64,000 nt of DNA, taken from assembly GCA_039105265.1 (NCBI GenBank), contig JAPFFF010000004.1, positions 1,488,001-1,552,000 on the forward strand. Direction: 5' to 3'. The notes under the pieces were generated by a model. It ran no database searches, had not been told where the DNA came from, and saw nothing but the letters and a program-made list of their open reading frames with translations. The stretch comes from Tritrichomonas musculus (taxonomy: Eukaryota > Parabasalia > Tritrichomonadida > Tritrichomonadidae). Positions 1 to 9,854 of this stretch are shown piece after piece (the stretch's first letter is position 1; each line of letters starts with the position of its first letter). The translations under genes were made by a program, and so were the position numbers.

Positions 1-980
1 ATATATAAAAAACAACTTTTTAAGAGATTATGTTTTCAAAATAAAAATTTTAAACATCCATTTGATGACTTAGAGAGACAAAAGACTTTTTTAGGAGCAA
101 TACGACCATTGCATTTTTTAACGATATGTACAAATTCGATATTTGCCAGCTCGACAATAATTTCCACTACCATATTGTAATTTTCATTGAATTAGATTAT
201 CTCTCAGATTATTCCACTGTACCATATTTTTTGGTGCAAATCTTAGTAGTTTTATCTCAGTCATCCATTTTTCTATTGCCCTCTATCAATACATACATAT
301 CATTTTCATACATTTCACGACTCCTTCTACTAGATTATTAATTCAAGTCATAAACAAAAAAATGGCCGCATAAAAGAGATTATTGCACAATTTCTGTCAA
401 CACATGAGCGTTAGAATAGCCAAGTCCAATAATGGGTAATGTTTTTTTGGACCATTCAAAAGTGAATAAAAGTTAAACTTTTTGATAATATGCTATAACT
501 TTTTGAATTTTTTTTGAGCGTTTGGGTAAACTATTTTTGTTCTTGGACTATGTTTTTTGGGGGTCACAGGTTCGATTCCCATCTTCTATTCAAAAATTAT
601 TGGGTAACTTTTTTCTGGACAATCAGTATAATCTAAAGTTCGGAATTGATCTTTTTGGATCTTTATATAAAAAGATAAACGTACCATTTTTTTTTTTTTT
701 CCAAAAAAATTAAACAAACCTTCTCAATTTCAAAAAGTGATATCTCCACTGCTAACAGATATTTTAAAAAATTGAGCAATAATTTATATTTGTGAATATA
801 TATAGATGATATTTGTTACCTTTATTAATAAATTCATCAGATATTTAATTTTTCTTTCAATTTTTTGACAAATTCTTATCGTTGTAGCCCCTATGAATAC
901 GACTTTTTTAGAAAAAGTTAATAAAAAGTTACCTTTTAAAAATATAAATATTTATCTTTAAATATAAATATTTTATCCTT
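1..980. other. Gene-poor AT-rich stretch, no supported gene
   Basis: No open frame here looks like a protein. The minus strand of 60-340 holds short broken frames with no recognisable motif, possibly a worn-out mobile sequence. At 569-579 there is an exact match to the RNA polymerase III B-box consensus (GGTTCGANTCC), but the flanks do not fold into a tRNA cloverleaf. Confidence 0.5.
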
Positions 981-1637
981 TCAAATTTGGGTAGATCTCT
1001 TTTTCCGTAAATCGTGGTACGGCCACGAGACCGTTTATTTTTATTTATTTTTTTTTTCATCCTGCTACAAGGATGGATAGTTAACTTTACAATTGCAGGC
1101 GGCATCAAGATGAACATGAAATGAAATACCTCCTAGTGTTCAGAAAGGCCACTCAAGCTTCGTAAACAAGAAGAATTCTATTTTGGAAATTTTTATTTGG
1201 AAACAAATGACATTAAAACTGCAAATGGAGTCAAGTAAATAATAAACTGCACGCGTGTTGGACCTCAGAAGAGTCATTTTTTACTCAAGTTTTAAATCAG
1301 ATAAATTTTATTTATAAAATTTTTTTTAGAGACAGATCACTTTATAATTGCAAACGGAATCGAGTGAACAAGAAATGGAATATTTATTGGAGTTCAGAAA
1401 AGTCACTTTTTACTGATGCTTTTTAAAACAACCTTTTTTATTATGATATATCTTTTTTTTTTAATAAAAAAAAAATTATTTTTATTATTATTATTATTAT
1501 TGTAAATTCATAAAGAATAATCATAAAACTGAGCAATTTTTTTGAGAAAAAAAAAATCTATACGCGCGTCCTGATTTACGGACTTTTTTAAACGGTCGAA
1601 GCCTGATTTACGGAAAAAAAAATCTATCCAAATTTGA
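981..1637. mobile_element. MITE-like element with 33-bp terminal inverted repeats
   Basis: The 33 bases at 981-1013 match the reverse complement of 1605-1637 at 30 of 33 positions; both ends read TCAAATTTGG...CCGTAAATC. Homology continues weakly inward through a shared GACCGTTTA. There is no long open frame inside, so it would be non-autonomous. The interior carries three diverged direct repeats of about 127 bp (see the entry at 1082-1440). I could not read a convincing target-site duplication. The family is not identified. Confidence 0.6.
1082..1440. repeat. Three diverged tandem repeats of about 127 bp
   Basis: Copies begin near 1082, 1209 and 1339. Each runs from an AATTGCA(A/G)RCGG-like block, through a RTCRAGW block, to a TTCAGAAARGYCACT-like block about 65 bases later. 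The copies are clearly related but diverged. They lie inside the inverted-repeat element 981-1637 and have no coding frame. Confidence 0.55.
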
Positions 1638-1700
1638 GAGTTCTAGCTTAGAGGTTAAATTAATTTGAGGCCAAAGTATTGAGTTCGAAACTAAACCTCA
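1637..1700 (+). other. tRNA-like remnant (A-box and weak B-box)
   Basis: TAGCTTAGAGG at 1644-1654 fits the polymerase III A-box consensus TRGCNNAGNGG exactly. AGTTCGAAACT at 1682-1692 fits the B-box at 8 of 11 positions, with tRNA-like spacing. I could not draw a complete cloverleaf, so this is a decayed tRNA-derived sequence at best, or chance. Confidence 0.2.
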
Positions 1701-1821
1701 TTGCTTTTTATATTTTAACATAAATTATGTAATTACCTTTCATTTTTGCAATTTTTACATTTTAATACGTCTTTTCATTGAATTATATAAAATACCAATT
1801 ACGTCCTAAGGGTAAATTTTC

Positions 1822-1852
<31 letters not shown>

Positions 1853-1910
1853 ATATGTATTCCTTTAAACAAATGATTATAACTAGCAAAAAATGATTAC
1901 AAAAATATTA

Positions 1911-2849
1911 CAGCTCGGAATTACTACTGCAGGCCCATTCAATTTTTTGTCTTCTTATGACTGCGATTTGGGATTTTGCTTAAAATTGTCAAATTAAAAA
2001 TTTTTGATGATAAAAATTTTGAAAAATTTTGCTTTCTTTTAAGTTTTGAGAAAATATAACAAATAATTTAAAATGCTAACAAAAGCATTCAAAATTAATA
2101 AAATACAATAAATAAAGTATTCAAAATAATTAAAATAATATAAATAAAATATTCAAAAAATATATTTCTAAATAGAAAATTTCAGATTACAATTCAAAAT
2201 TAATTAATTTTTTCTGTATAATTATTTTTCGATTCTATTTAATTCTTAGAAACTTAATATACAAATTTTCAATTTGCTTTAAATCAGTAAAAAAGTATGA
2301 ATTAATTTAATGATAATGTGAACATTTAAAAAATATTAGAAAGTCATAAATAAAAAAATTTAATATTATATTGAATATTATATTCACCATAATATTAATC
2401 AATAACCTCTTTTAAGGCAAAAAATAGGTCAATAATAATTGAATTCTTATTACTGTAAACCGCTAACTGCAGTAATAAGGGCGGTTTTTTCACCTATTTA
2501 TGGTAAAATTGAATTGAATACCTTATTACTGTAAACCGCTAACCGCAGTAATATGAACTTTTTGGCCTTTTTAAAGTCAAATATATTTGACCTTCAGATC
2601 GTTTATATTTGTATAAAAATGAATGATAATTAAATGAAACTTTTTGAGAATAGTAAAATTATAAATGAATAAATCCAAGTTTTTTTTATTATAATTAAGA
2701 GAATGATACGATTTTCAACTAAAGAACACAATTGAAAAAAATATTAAAATTTTAAATTTTTAAATTTTTAAAAATTTTTGAAAATTTTCAAATTGCTCTA
2801 TTATTTGCTTATTACTGTAAAATAACGCAACAGTAATAATTCCGAGCTG
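1911..2849. mobile_element. Tc1/mariner-type non-autonomous element with TA target duplication
   Basis: The left end CAGCTCGGAATTACTACTG (1911-1929) matches the reverse complement of 2831-2849 at 18 of 19 positions. Each end is flanked by TA (1909-1910 and 2850-2851), the target duplication of Tc1/mariner elements. There is no transposase frame inside. Two 31-bp direct copies (2447-2477 and 2523-2553, one mismatch) repeat a palindromic TTACTG...CAGTAA theme that also occurs at the right end. The right end stops only 10 bp past the TAF6 stop codon. Confidence 0.65.
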
Positions 2850-2860
2850 TAAAAAATATG

Positions 2861-4183
2861 CTATTTTTTCTGGGCGAATTGAGCAAAAATATAAAAATTA
2901 TCATATCCAAAATATTTCGCAACATTTGTATACATTTCTTCCATACTTTTTGCTATAGGTTGAGGTTCAGAATTGAATGCTTTAACACACATTTGGAATA
3001 ATAGATTTTTCACTTTAGAAACTTGAAAACGAATTTCATATCTTTCACTTTGATCATTTAATTTATTTTCCAGATCTTCTAAAACATGAGTTAAATTTGG
3101 AAGAAGATATAATTTAAAAACTTCTTGACCAAGTTCTTGAATTCCAAGTAAGGCCCCATATTTAGAATTTATCGACGGCGATGACGAAAATACGTAGTTG
3201 GTAAGAGATTCTGCAATTTTGAATTTGAATTCTTTGCTGTTATATCGCGAAACAACATTTTCAAGACAATGATTTTGGGAAATATCATTACATATTAAAT
3301 TAGGAGATAAATATAGAGTAAGCACAATAGAAGTGAAATTTTGTATGTATGGATCTAAATTTAAGGTTTGATTATGTAAAAGAGCATTAATTATTTGGAT
3401 CATTCGAAGACTATTATCTAAAGAATTTGTTGCTAGCATTTTACGAAAATAACGCATATATAATGGAACAAGAGGTTGCACAGCAGGATAATTAGAAATT
3501 TCTTCTAAAATTTGATTGACATTTTCACTTTTATCTTCAGTGATACTTGAATTAAAAAAGTCGAATAATTTTTGTGGCAGTTGATAGCTTGAATTCAAAA
3601 AAGTAATTGACTGATCACTTAATTCTGTTTGTACAGGAGCTATTATGGATGAATCATCTGGAACGAAATCACATGAAAAATCACTAAATGTTAGATTTAA
3701 AAATTCATTCAAAAAAAATAATGATTTCTATTTAAAAAAATAAATAGAAGTCATTATAAAAATAACATACGTTTGGTTTTCTTGGATTTTGGGTTGAATA
3801 CCTTTATAAGCAAGCCAATGAAAATCAAAAGAAACTTGTTTTGGATATTCTGGTAAATCAGCTTTGTCAAGAGAAGAAAGACTAATTTGAGGTTCATCAA
3901 CAGCTAAAATTTCTTTTCCATGATTTCTCCCAATTGGCACATAATTGTATACATTGTAAGAAGAATTATACCCGATAAGCGGACTCATATTACGTGAAAC
4001 TAAGGCTTCATTAACATCTGATACTGTGAGAGTTGTACCAAATCTGTGCCTTCGGATTCGATTTGCAATTTCGACTACAGATGTAACTAACTTATTTGCT
4101 TCTGTTGACATATTTACTGCATGCTGACGGTCAATATCTGAAAATCCATTTGCCTGAATAATTTGGTTAACTATGTACCACAT
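2861..4183 (-). CDS. TAF6: TAF6-like TFIID subunit, two exons (complement join 2861-3683, 3771-4183)
   Basis: Likely a TBP-associated factor 6 homologue, a TFIID subunit acting in RNA polymerase II initiation. The first exon encodes a histone-fold-like N-terminus (about residues 1-65) and then the family's FDFHWLAYKGIQPKIQEN motif, which corresponds to the HWLAIEGVQP signature in other TAF6 proteins. The second exon is the helical TAF6_C HEAT-type region. The two frames join in phase across an 87-bp intron (3684-3770): 413 + 823 coding bases give 411 residues plus stop. This is shorter than human TAF6 (about 680), because C-terminal low-complexity sequence is missing. The start is the first Met of the histone fold. 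Without splicing, exon 1 would read on for a dozen codons of low-complexity sequence. Confidence 0.85.
3684..3770 (-). other. Spliceosomal intron in TAF6 (87 bp)
   Basis: On the minus strand it begins GTATGT and ends TCTAACATTTAG, which resembles the Trichomonas intron pattern in which the branch-site block CTAAC sits almost against the 3' AG. Removal restores one frame, with a Thr codon split across the junction, and joins two parts of the same known protein. Its AT content is extreme even for this window. Confidence 0.85.
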
Positions 4184-4396
4184 TAAAATTTATTGAGTCA
4201 AAATCTTAATTCTCAATTTTTAAAAAATTAACAATATATGAATTTCTTGATCAATACTTTTTATTGTGTGACACCAACAACTTTTTTCATAATTATATTT
4301 ATTTTAAATATGATATTTACATTTTGAATTCATGAATACTGAAATAATTTCATATTTTTTTTTATTTAAATAAAAAGTAGAGACAATATCCAGAAG

Positions 4397-4711
4397 ATGT
4401 CTTTCTCTCTTAACACTTTTACGAGAATTCTTTCTGATTGAATGAGATTCGCTGAAAAGTAGATATCATGGCAACAAGAATTGACAAATGATAAGGAAGT
4501 TTTTTTAAAAATAGCACATAATGTAAGAGAAAATAAATGAGAGAATATGATATACAGGGTCCCAAATGTTGTTGATTTCGTAAAAGGTTTTACAGATATG
4601 AGAATTTTCATTACTGAAGACGATATTTGTGTTTTAACCCAGAAAATTGGAAAGACTAGAATTATAAATACAATTAGAGCTAATATACAACATTTTGTAA
4701 ATAATTGCTAA
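4397..4711 (+). pseudogene. Small reading frame broken by three stop codons
   Basis: One frame of 104 codons from ATG 4397 to TAA 4709 is interrupted by TGA (4439), TAG (4460) and TGA (4538). Between the stops it reads like protein rather than random AT-rich DNA, for example FLKIAHNVRENK and DICVLTQKIGKTRIINTI. The last part loosely resembles the helix region of parabasalid initiator-binding (IBD) domains, but this is a weak impression. The open frame on the opposite strand (4366-4611) is probably its shadow. Confidence 0.35.
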
Positions 4712-4868
4712 GTTTTATATATCAATTATTAGTTATTGCTTAATCTAAAATATTTATAAAGCAAATTTAATTTTTAAAATATAATTTTAATCTTATATTA
4801 ATGTTTTTTTTTCATTATCCAAGTTTAGATTTTGATATATAAATATATATATATATGTATGTTTTAGG

Positions 4869-4915
4869 TATACTTGACGAGCCACAATTTTCTATAATAT
4901 ACTTGACGAGTCACA
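4869..4915 (+). repeat. Two 18-bp direct repeats upstream of the 4934 ORF
   Basis: TATACTTGACGAGCCACA at 4869-4886 and TATACTTGACGAGTCACA at 4898-4915 differ at one base and are spaced 29 bp start to start. They lie 19-65 bp before the ATG at 4934 and directly before an initiator-like motif, so a role as regulatory sites is plausible. Confidence 0.5.
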
Positions 4916-4921
4916 GACACT

Positions 4922-4927
4922 TCATTT
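4922..4927 (+). promoter_or_regulatory. Initiator-like motif TCATTT
   Basis: TCATTT matches the parabasalid initiator consensus TCAYTW and lies 7 bp before the ATG at 4934, the usual distance for these very short 5' untranslated regions. The motif is short, so chance is possible in this AT-rich DNA. Confidence 0.35.
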
Positions 4928-4933
4928 TTATTC

Positions 4934-5332
4934 ATGTATCCTAAAAATAGAAAGTGGGGAAAAATCATCGCTTATGATGAAAATCATAAAAATCCAAAAA
5001 TTCATCTTTTAAATGAAAAAGAACGTCTTGCAAATAAATTACCAAAGATGAAACGTAGAAATATGAGAATTACATATTCCCTTTATTTAAATCAAAGGGA
5101 TCAACGTTCATATAAAGCCAACAACAGCAACGATGATAGTCCTAGTGTTATTGACTCCATAAATAGCATCAATAGCACGATCAACAATGATATTAGTTTT
5201 AATGATCAAAATGATACAGAAAATGATCAAGATATCATAGATATGATACCTGATTCTGAGCTTAACATTGATTTCCTCCAGTTTAATTCGAACATGGAAT
5301 TTGATGATCAGTTATATGATCCTGGTTTTTAA
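4934..5332 (+). CDS. Hypothetical protein with acidic Asn/Asp-rich C-terminus
   Basis: A 132-residue protein I do not recognise. The first half is basic (MYPKNRKWGKIIAYDENHKNP, then KLPKMKRRNMR). The second half is rich in Asn, Asp, Ser and Ile, with DSINSINSTINND-type runs, and ends in a hydrophobic-acidic stretch (DFLQFNSNMEFDDQLYDPGF). A basic head with an acidic tail is compatible with a small nuclear or transcription-linked protein, but no domain supports this. The initiator-like TCATTT and the paired 18-bp repeats just upstream argue that it is a real gene. Confidence 0.5.
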   Translation: MYPKNRKWGKIIAYDENHKNPKIHLLNEKERLANKLPKMKRRNMRITYSLYLNQRDQRSYKANNSNDDSPSVIDSINSINSTINNDISFNDQNDTENDQDIIDMIPDSELNIDFLQFNSNMEFDDQLYDPGF

Positions 5333-5794
5333 TTAAAAATCAAACAAATTAATCTTCTGTTTTTTTTTTTATGAATCAAAATTGAAAAAAACAAAATTGT
5401 TGCATTTTTGAGAGAAAAAATCAAAAAGTTTGAAATTCTCAGAAATTATCAAAAAAAATTGAATTAAATGAAAGGGAGGTATAAAATAATTTTTACATTT
5501 AACTCAAAACATAATCAAATTTAAATTTATATACTTTAATATTAATATATTAATATTAATTAATTACTAATTCATCTCAATATTACTTTTTTTTATTTTA
5601 AATAATTAGATATCTTTATTTTAAAAAATCAATTAATTTGAATGAAGTTTTAAAAAATTATTTACCATTTTTCTCAATAAATTTTAAATATTATAAATTT
5701 ATAATTTAATAATATTTTAATAAATTCATTCCTAAATTGTAAAATTATATTTTTGATAATAATTAGTTTTTTTTTTTTTTAAATTTTAATAAAA
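5333..5794. other. AT-rich intergenic spacer
   Basis: Homopolymer and ATTAAT-rich DNA. No frame, inverted repeat or tandem array that I can support. Confidence 0.5.
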
Positions 5795-6109
5795 ATGTCA
5801 AAATACAGTGTTTCTGTTGCTGTGACTGAACCTAATCTATTAAGTTCTTCTAATGTTAAATATTCTGTATTTCCTTCTGTTATTTCCACTGCTAATGATG
5901 TTTAACAATCTATTGGTGATGGCGTTCCTCCTATTGCACCTTCAGACAAATACCATTCGTATGATACTACAGCTTCAGCTCTCTGTGGTGAAACAGATGA
6001 AGTTAATGTTTGGCCTTCCTGTGAAAGTTCCTGATATAGTGATTGTAACTTGCTTCTATATTCCTCCTTTGGAGGGACTGGCCCGAAGAAGCCAAGAAAA
6101 AGAGCCTAA
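5795..6109 (+). pseudogene. Small reading frame with two in-frame stops
   Basis: A single frame of 104 codons starts at ATG 5795 (MSKYSVSVAVTEPNLLSSS) and is interrupted by TAA at 5903 and TGA at 6032, ending at TAA 6107 with a basic tail (GGTGPKKPRKRA) like a nuclear localisation signal. Codon use and composition stay protein-like across both stops, which suggests a recently disrupted gene. I do not recognise the family. Confidence 0.4.
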
Positions 6110-6470
6110 GCTCAGCAAAAATATTAAATATTGTTATTTTTAGATTTTATTCATCTTTTTTTTAATAATATCTCCATATTTTCTTTCTCTATGTTTCCTT
6201 AATCATATTACAAGAATCTTCACTTTTTGAGCTCGGTTCAAAAAGTATCTAAAACAGTTATTTTGTTTTTTAAACTCATCTATATTTTTTATCTGAACCT
6301 CTATAAATTTGTGAAATGATGAATTTTTTTTTGGAGAAAGATTTGAAAGTTTAAATAGACGATATTTAGAATTATATAATTTCACCACTTTTTAATTGAC
6401 ATTTGACCATTTAAGAATACAAATTCTAACAAATATAAAATATATTTAATTGCTTTTTATAAAACATCAT

Positions 6471-9315
6471 TTAATATATGTTGCATTTTGAATTATTTTG
6501 TGATTTTCCTTTTCCTATTCCCATTAATTCCAAATCATTCTCAAATCTTTTAGGAAATGAATACTTTGTGAGAGAATCGCATCCATAAAATACATTTTTA
6601 TTAATAAAATCAATATGATGTGGTATTATAATGTTATTCAATGATGTGCAATACATAAAAGCATCATAATCAATGATTTTCAAAGAAGAATCTTCCGAAA
6701 ATAAAACATTCTGTAATGATGAACACTCTTTAAACGCATTTGATTCTATAATATACACAGAAGAAGGAATTGCAATAGTTTTAAGAGATTTGCATTGATA
6801 AAAAGTATTTGTTTCAATTTTTTTTCAAAATGCAAGGAAGATTAATTTCCTCCAAGGATGTGCAACCACTAAAACAATCACATCCAATGCTGAATACAGA
6901 ATCATTGAATGTTATTTTAGTTAATGACGTGCACATGCTGAAAGCGCTATTATTAATTAGAGTCACAGATAATGGAATTGTAACTTGTGAAAGCGAAGAA
7001 CAATTTTTAAATGCACCTTCACCAATTGATCCAATATTTGAAAGAATCTTTATTTCTTTCAAAGACGAACAGTTGCAAAAGACATAATTATCAATTGCTG
7101 TTACAGAATCAGGAATAGAAAATTCTTTTAATGATGAACAACCAGAAAACGCACCTGCCTTTATTGATTTTATTGAATCAGGAAGTAAAATTTGTGCAAA
7201 TGAAGAACAATTACAGAAAGTTTCTTCTTCAATTGTTGTTATTGTTGAAGGAATTGCTACTTTCTCAAGTGAAGAACATCCAGAAAAGCAGCTTTTTTGA
7301 ATAGACGTCACTGAAGAAGGAATCGATATTTCAGTTAAAATTTTACATCCAGAAAAGGCATATTCATCAATCAATGTTATTGAAGAATGAATCAATATAT
7401 GCGAAAGCAGGCCACATTGATAAAAAACTCCTTTTTCAATAACTGTTACAGAATTAGGAATTGTTATTTCGGACAATAATGAACAACCATAAAATGCATA
7501 AATGCAAATTGAAGTAACAGAAGATGGAATCGTTATTTCTTCCAATGCTAAACATTTACAGAAGGCAAAATTACCAATTGAAGTAACAGAAGATGGAATC
7601 GTTATTTCTTTAAGTGATTCACACCCATTAAAAACATATCCTTCAATCGAAGTTATGGAAGATGGAATTGATATTTGACATAAAGATGAACAGTCTGAAA
7701 ATGCATGTTCTTTAATTGTAGTCACAGAAGTTGGAATGGTGATTTGCTTTAGCGATTTGCAGTTAGAAAAAGAATAATCTTCAATTAGGGTTACAGAAGA
7801 AGGTATTGATACTTCTGCTAATGATGAACAATAATAAAAAGTGCTCTTTTTAATTGTCGTTATGGAAGATGGAATTGATATTTGCACTAAGGATGAACAG
7901 TTAGAAAAGGCATAGTCATTAATAACTGTCACAGATGATGGAATTGAAATTTGTGGTAATGATAAGCAATTTGAAAATGCATTCTTTCCAATTGAGGTTA
8001 CAGATGATGGGATTGTGACTTCTGTCAATGATGAACAACCACTGAAAACACGTTCTTCAATCAAAGTGACAGTGGAAGGAATCGTGATTTGAATTAATGA
8101 TGAGCAATCTGAAAATGCATTCTTTCCAATTGAGGTTACAGAAGATGGAATGGTGAAATCTTTGAGTAATTTACATTTAGAGAAAGCATACTCTTCAATT
8201 GATGTTACAGTGGAAGGAATTGAAATTTGTGATAACGATGAACAATCTGAAAATGCATTCTTTCCAATTGAGGTTACAGAAGATGGAATGGTTATTGAAG
8301 TAATAGAAAAACATAAATTTGATATATTGAATCCCAGATCATTTTTCTCACCTAAAATCATATCATCGATATCAGGCAAAAAATAATAATTTTTAGTTTC
8401 AAGAATAGTATTAACGATTTTTTGACTCATTTCATCTAATTGTGCTTGAGTTAGTATATTGTCTCTGATATAAACAGCAACAGCATTATGATGGCATTTG
8501 ATTGATTCAATAAAAATATCAATTGGATTTTGCAATTTAACTTTATTCTCTTCGAGAAAATGAAACAATTCGTCATTGTTTGAGTGAATGACATAAAGCC
8601 AAAGATTACTATATAATTTTATATTGTTGTACATTAAATGCTTAATTATTTGAATTGATCCATAAAATGAAGCATATTCGATTAATGATGGGGCTTTTTG
8701 AAGTAATAAAGAATTCGTTTCATAAATATCTGGCCTGATTTTAGTTGTAAGAGAAAAATTGGTGTGATTTATATAGGAAATAAATTCATCAATTAAATCT
8801 TGCCGAATTAATAAGCAAATATATAAACTATTTTCACCAATATGACACTTTTCTGAAAATGAATCTCATGATTCTTGAAATTTATTTGAAATATCGGATT
8901 CAATGCTTTTTGGATCCTTGATGAATGATTTGATTTCTGGATATAAATATAAGATGTCATCGTAATCTTACATTGAGACTATTTCATTATCAGGAGTTAA
9001 AATATTTTTTTCAAAAAGAAAAAGAAGTATTCGTTTGTTCTGCCGAAATATATTGAATAATTCTAAGTTTGTGATAGAAGTCTTTAAAATTTTGAGGAGA
9101 TATTCTAATAATTTGAAAATTTTATCAAAAAAATATTTTAAACGATAATGATTCTTTGATATAATTGATTGTTCAGTATTGTTTTGAAGCCCAATTTTTT
9201 CGAAATCACTAACTAATAGTTGAAAATCATCATTTAAATCATTTGATGATTCTAAAAAATCTAGAATAGAAGAATAAATGCTTCTTTTTTTGGTAATAAG
9301 TGTTTGTATTTCCAT
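6471..9315 (-). pseudogene. BspA-like LRR_5 protein with DUF3447-type N-terminus, disrupted
   Basis: One gene in three pieces. Codons from ATG 9315 give an N-terminus (NIFRQNKRILLFLFEKNILTPD, then YLYPEIKSF) typical of trichomonad DUF3447/ankyrin-type proteins. TAA at 8968 and TGA at 8866 interrupt it in frame. From 8634 to 6814 follow 21 full 23-residue LRR_5 units of the type ITIPSSVTSIGKNAFSDCSSL. The frame is then lost at an A-run near 6816-6825 and resumes one frame over at 6758-6471 with further LRR units. LRR_5 (BspA-like) proteins are a large surface and adhesion family in trichomonads. Here two nonsense codons and a homopolymer frameshift suggest a dead gene, although the frameshift alone could be a sequencing error. 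There is no signal peptide or membrane segment. Confidence 0.75.
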
Positions 9316-9854
9316 TGAAAGTCACAAACTTTTTTTGTTAATTTTATATTTGATCAAAAGCTATTCTGAATTTTTGAGAATACCTAAGAAAATAAAACAT
9401 AACATTTTGGTTGACAAAAAGTAAAATAAACTCTATTTATCTTTATATTTATTAAATATATTCTTTTAAATATATAATTAATTACTAAAAAAAATATATT
9501 TATTCTTGTTTGCAAATATAAAAAGCAATAAATTTTACATGAAAATTGAATAACCTTTTTTCACAATATTTGTCTTAATTTTTTTTTTGAAAATTTACTA
9601 AAAAATAATTAAGATTAGCTCAAAAAAATCAAAAAAGATTAATTTAAATTTTCTTTAAAAATGTTTTTATATGTTTAAATTGGTATTTAAAGTCTATTTT
9701 AATTTTTTTGATTTTGACAAAAGTCTGTTTGGAATTTTTATATATAATATATAACATTTATTCTAATAAAATAAATCGATGAATATAAATGAATTCATTA
9801 GATCATGCAGTAAACCAATTTTTATTTAGCGAAAATTTTGTTTAAAATTTTTCA
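9316..9854. other. AT-rich intergenic spacer
   Basis: Separates two divergently transcribed loci. No coding frame, array or inverted repeat seen. Confidence 0.5.

Noticed and set aside
569-579. Exact B-box as evidence of a tRNA gene
   Set aside because: The flanking arms do not pair: the T-stem has mismatches and no D-arm or anticodon stem can be drawn.
1801-1850. CRISPR-like or other special arrays
   Set aside because: Only homopolymer runs and short microsatellites occur; no array of regularly spaced identical repeats with unique spacers is found in the window.
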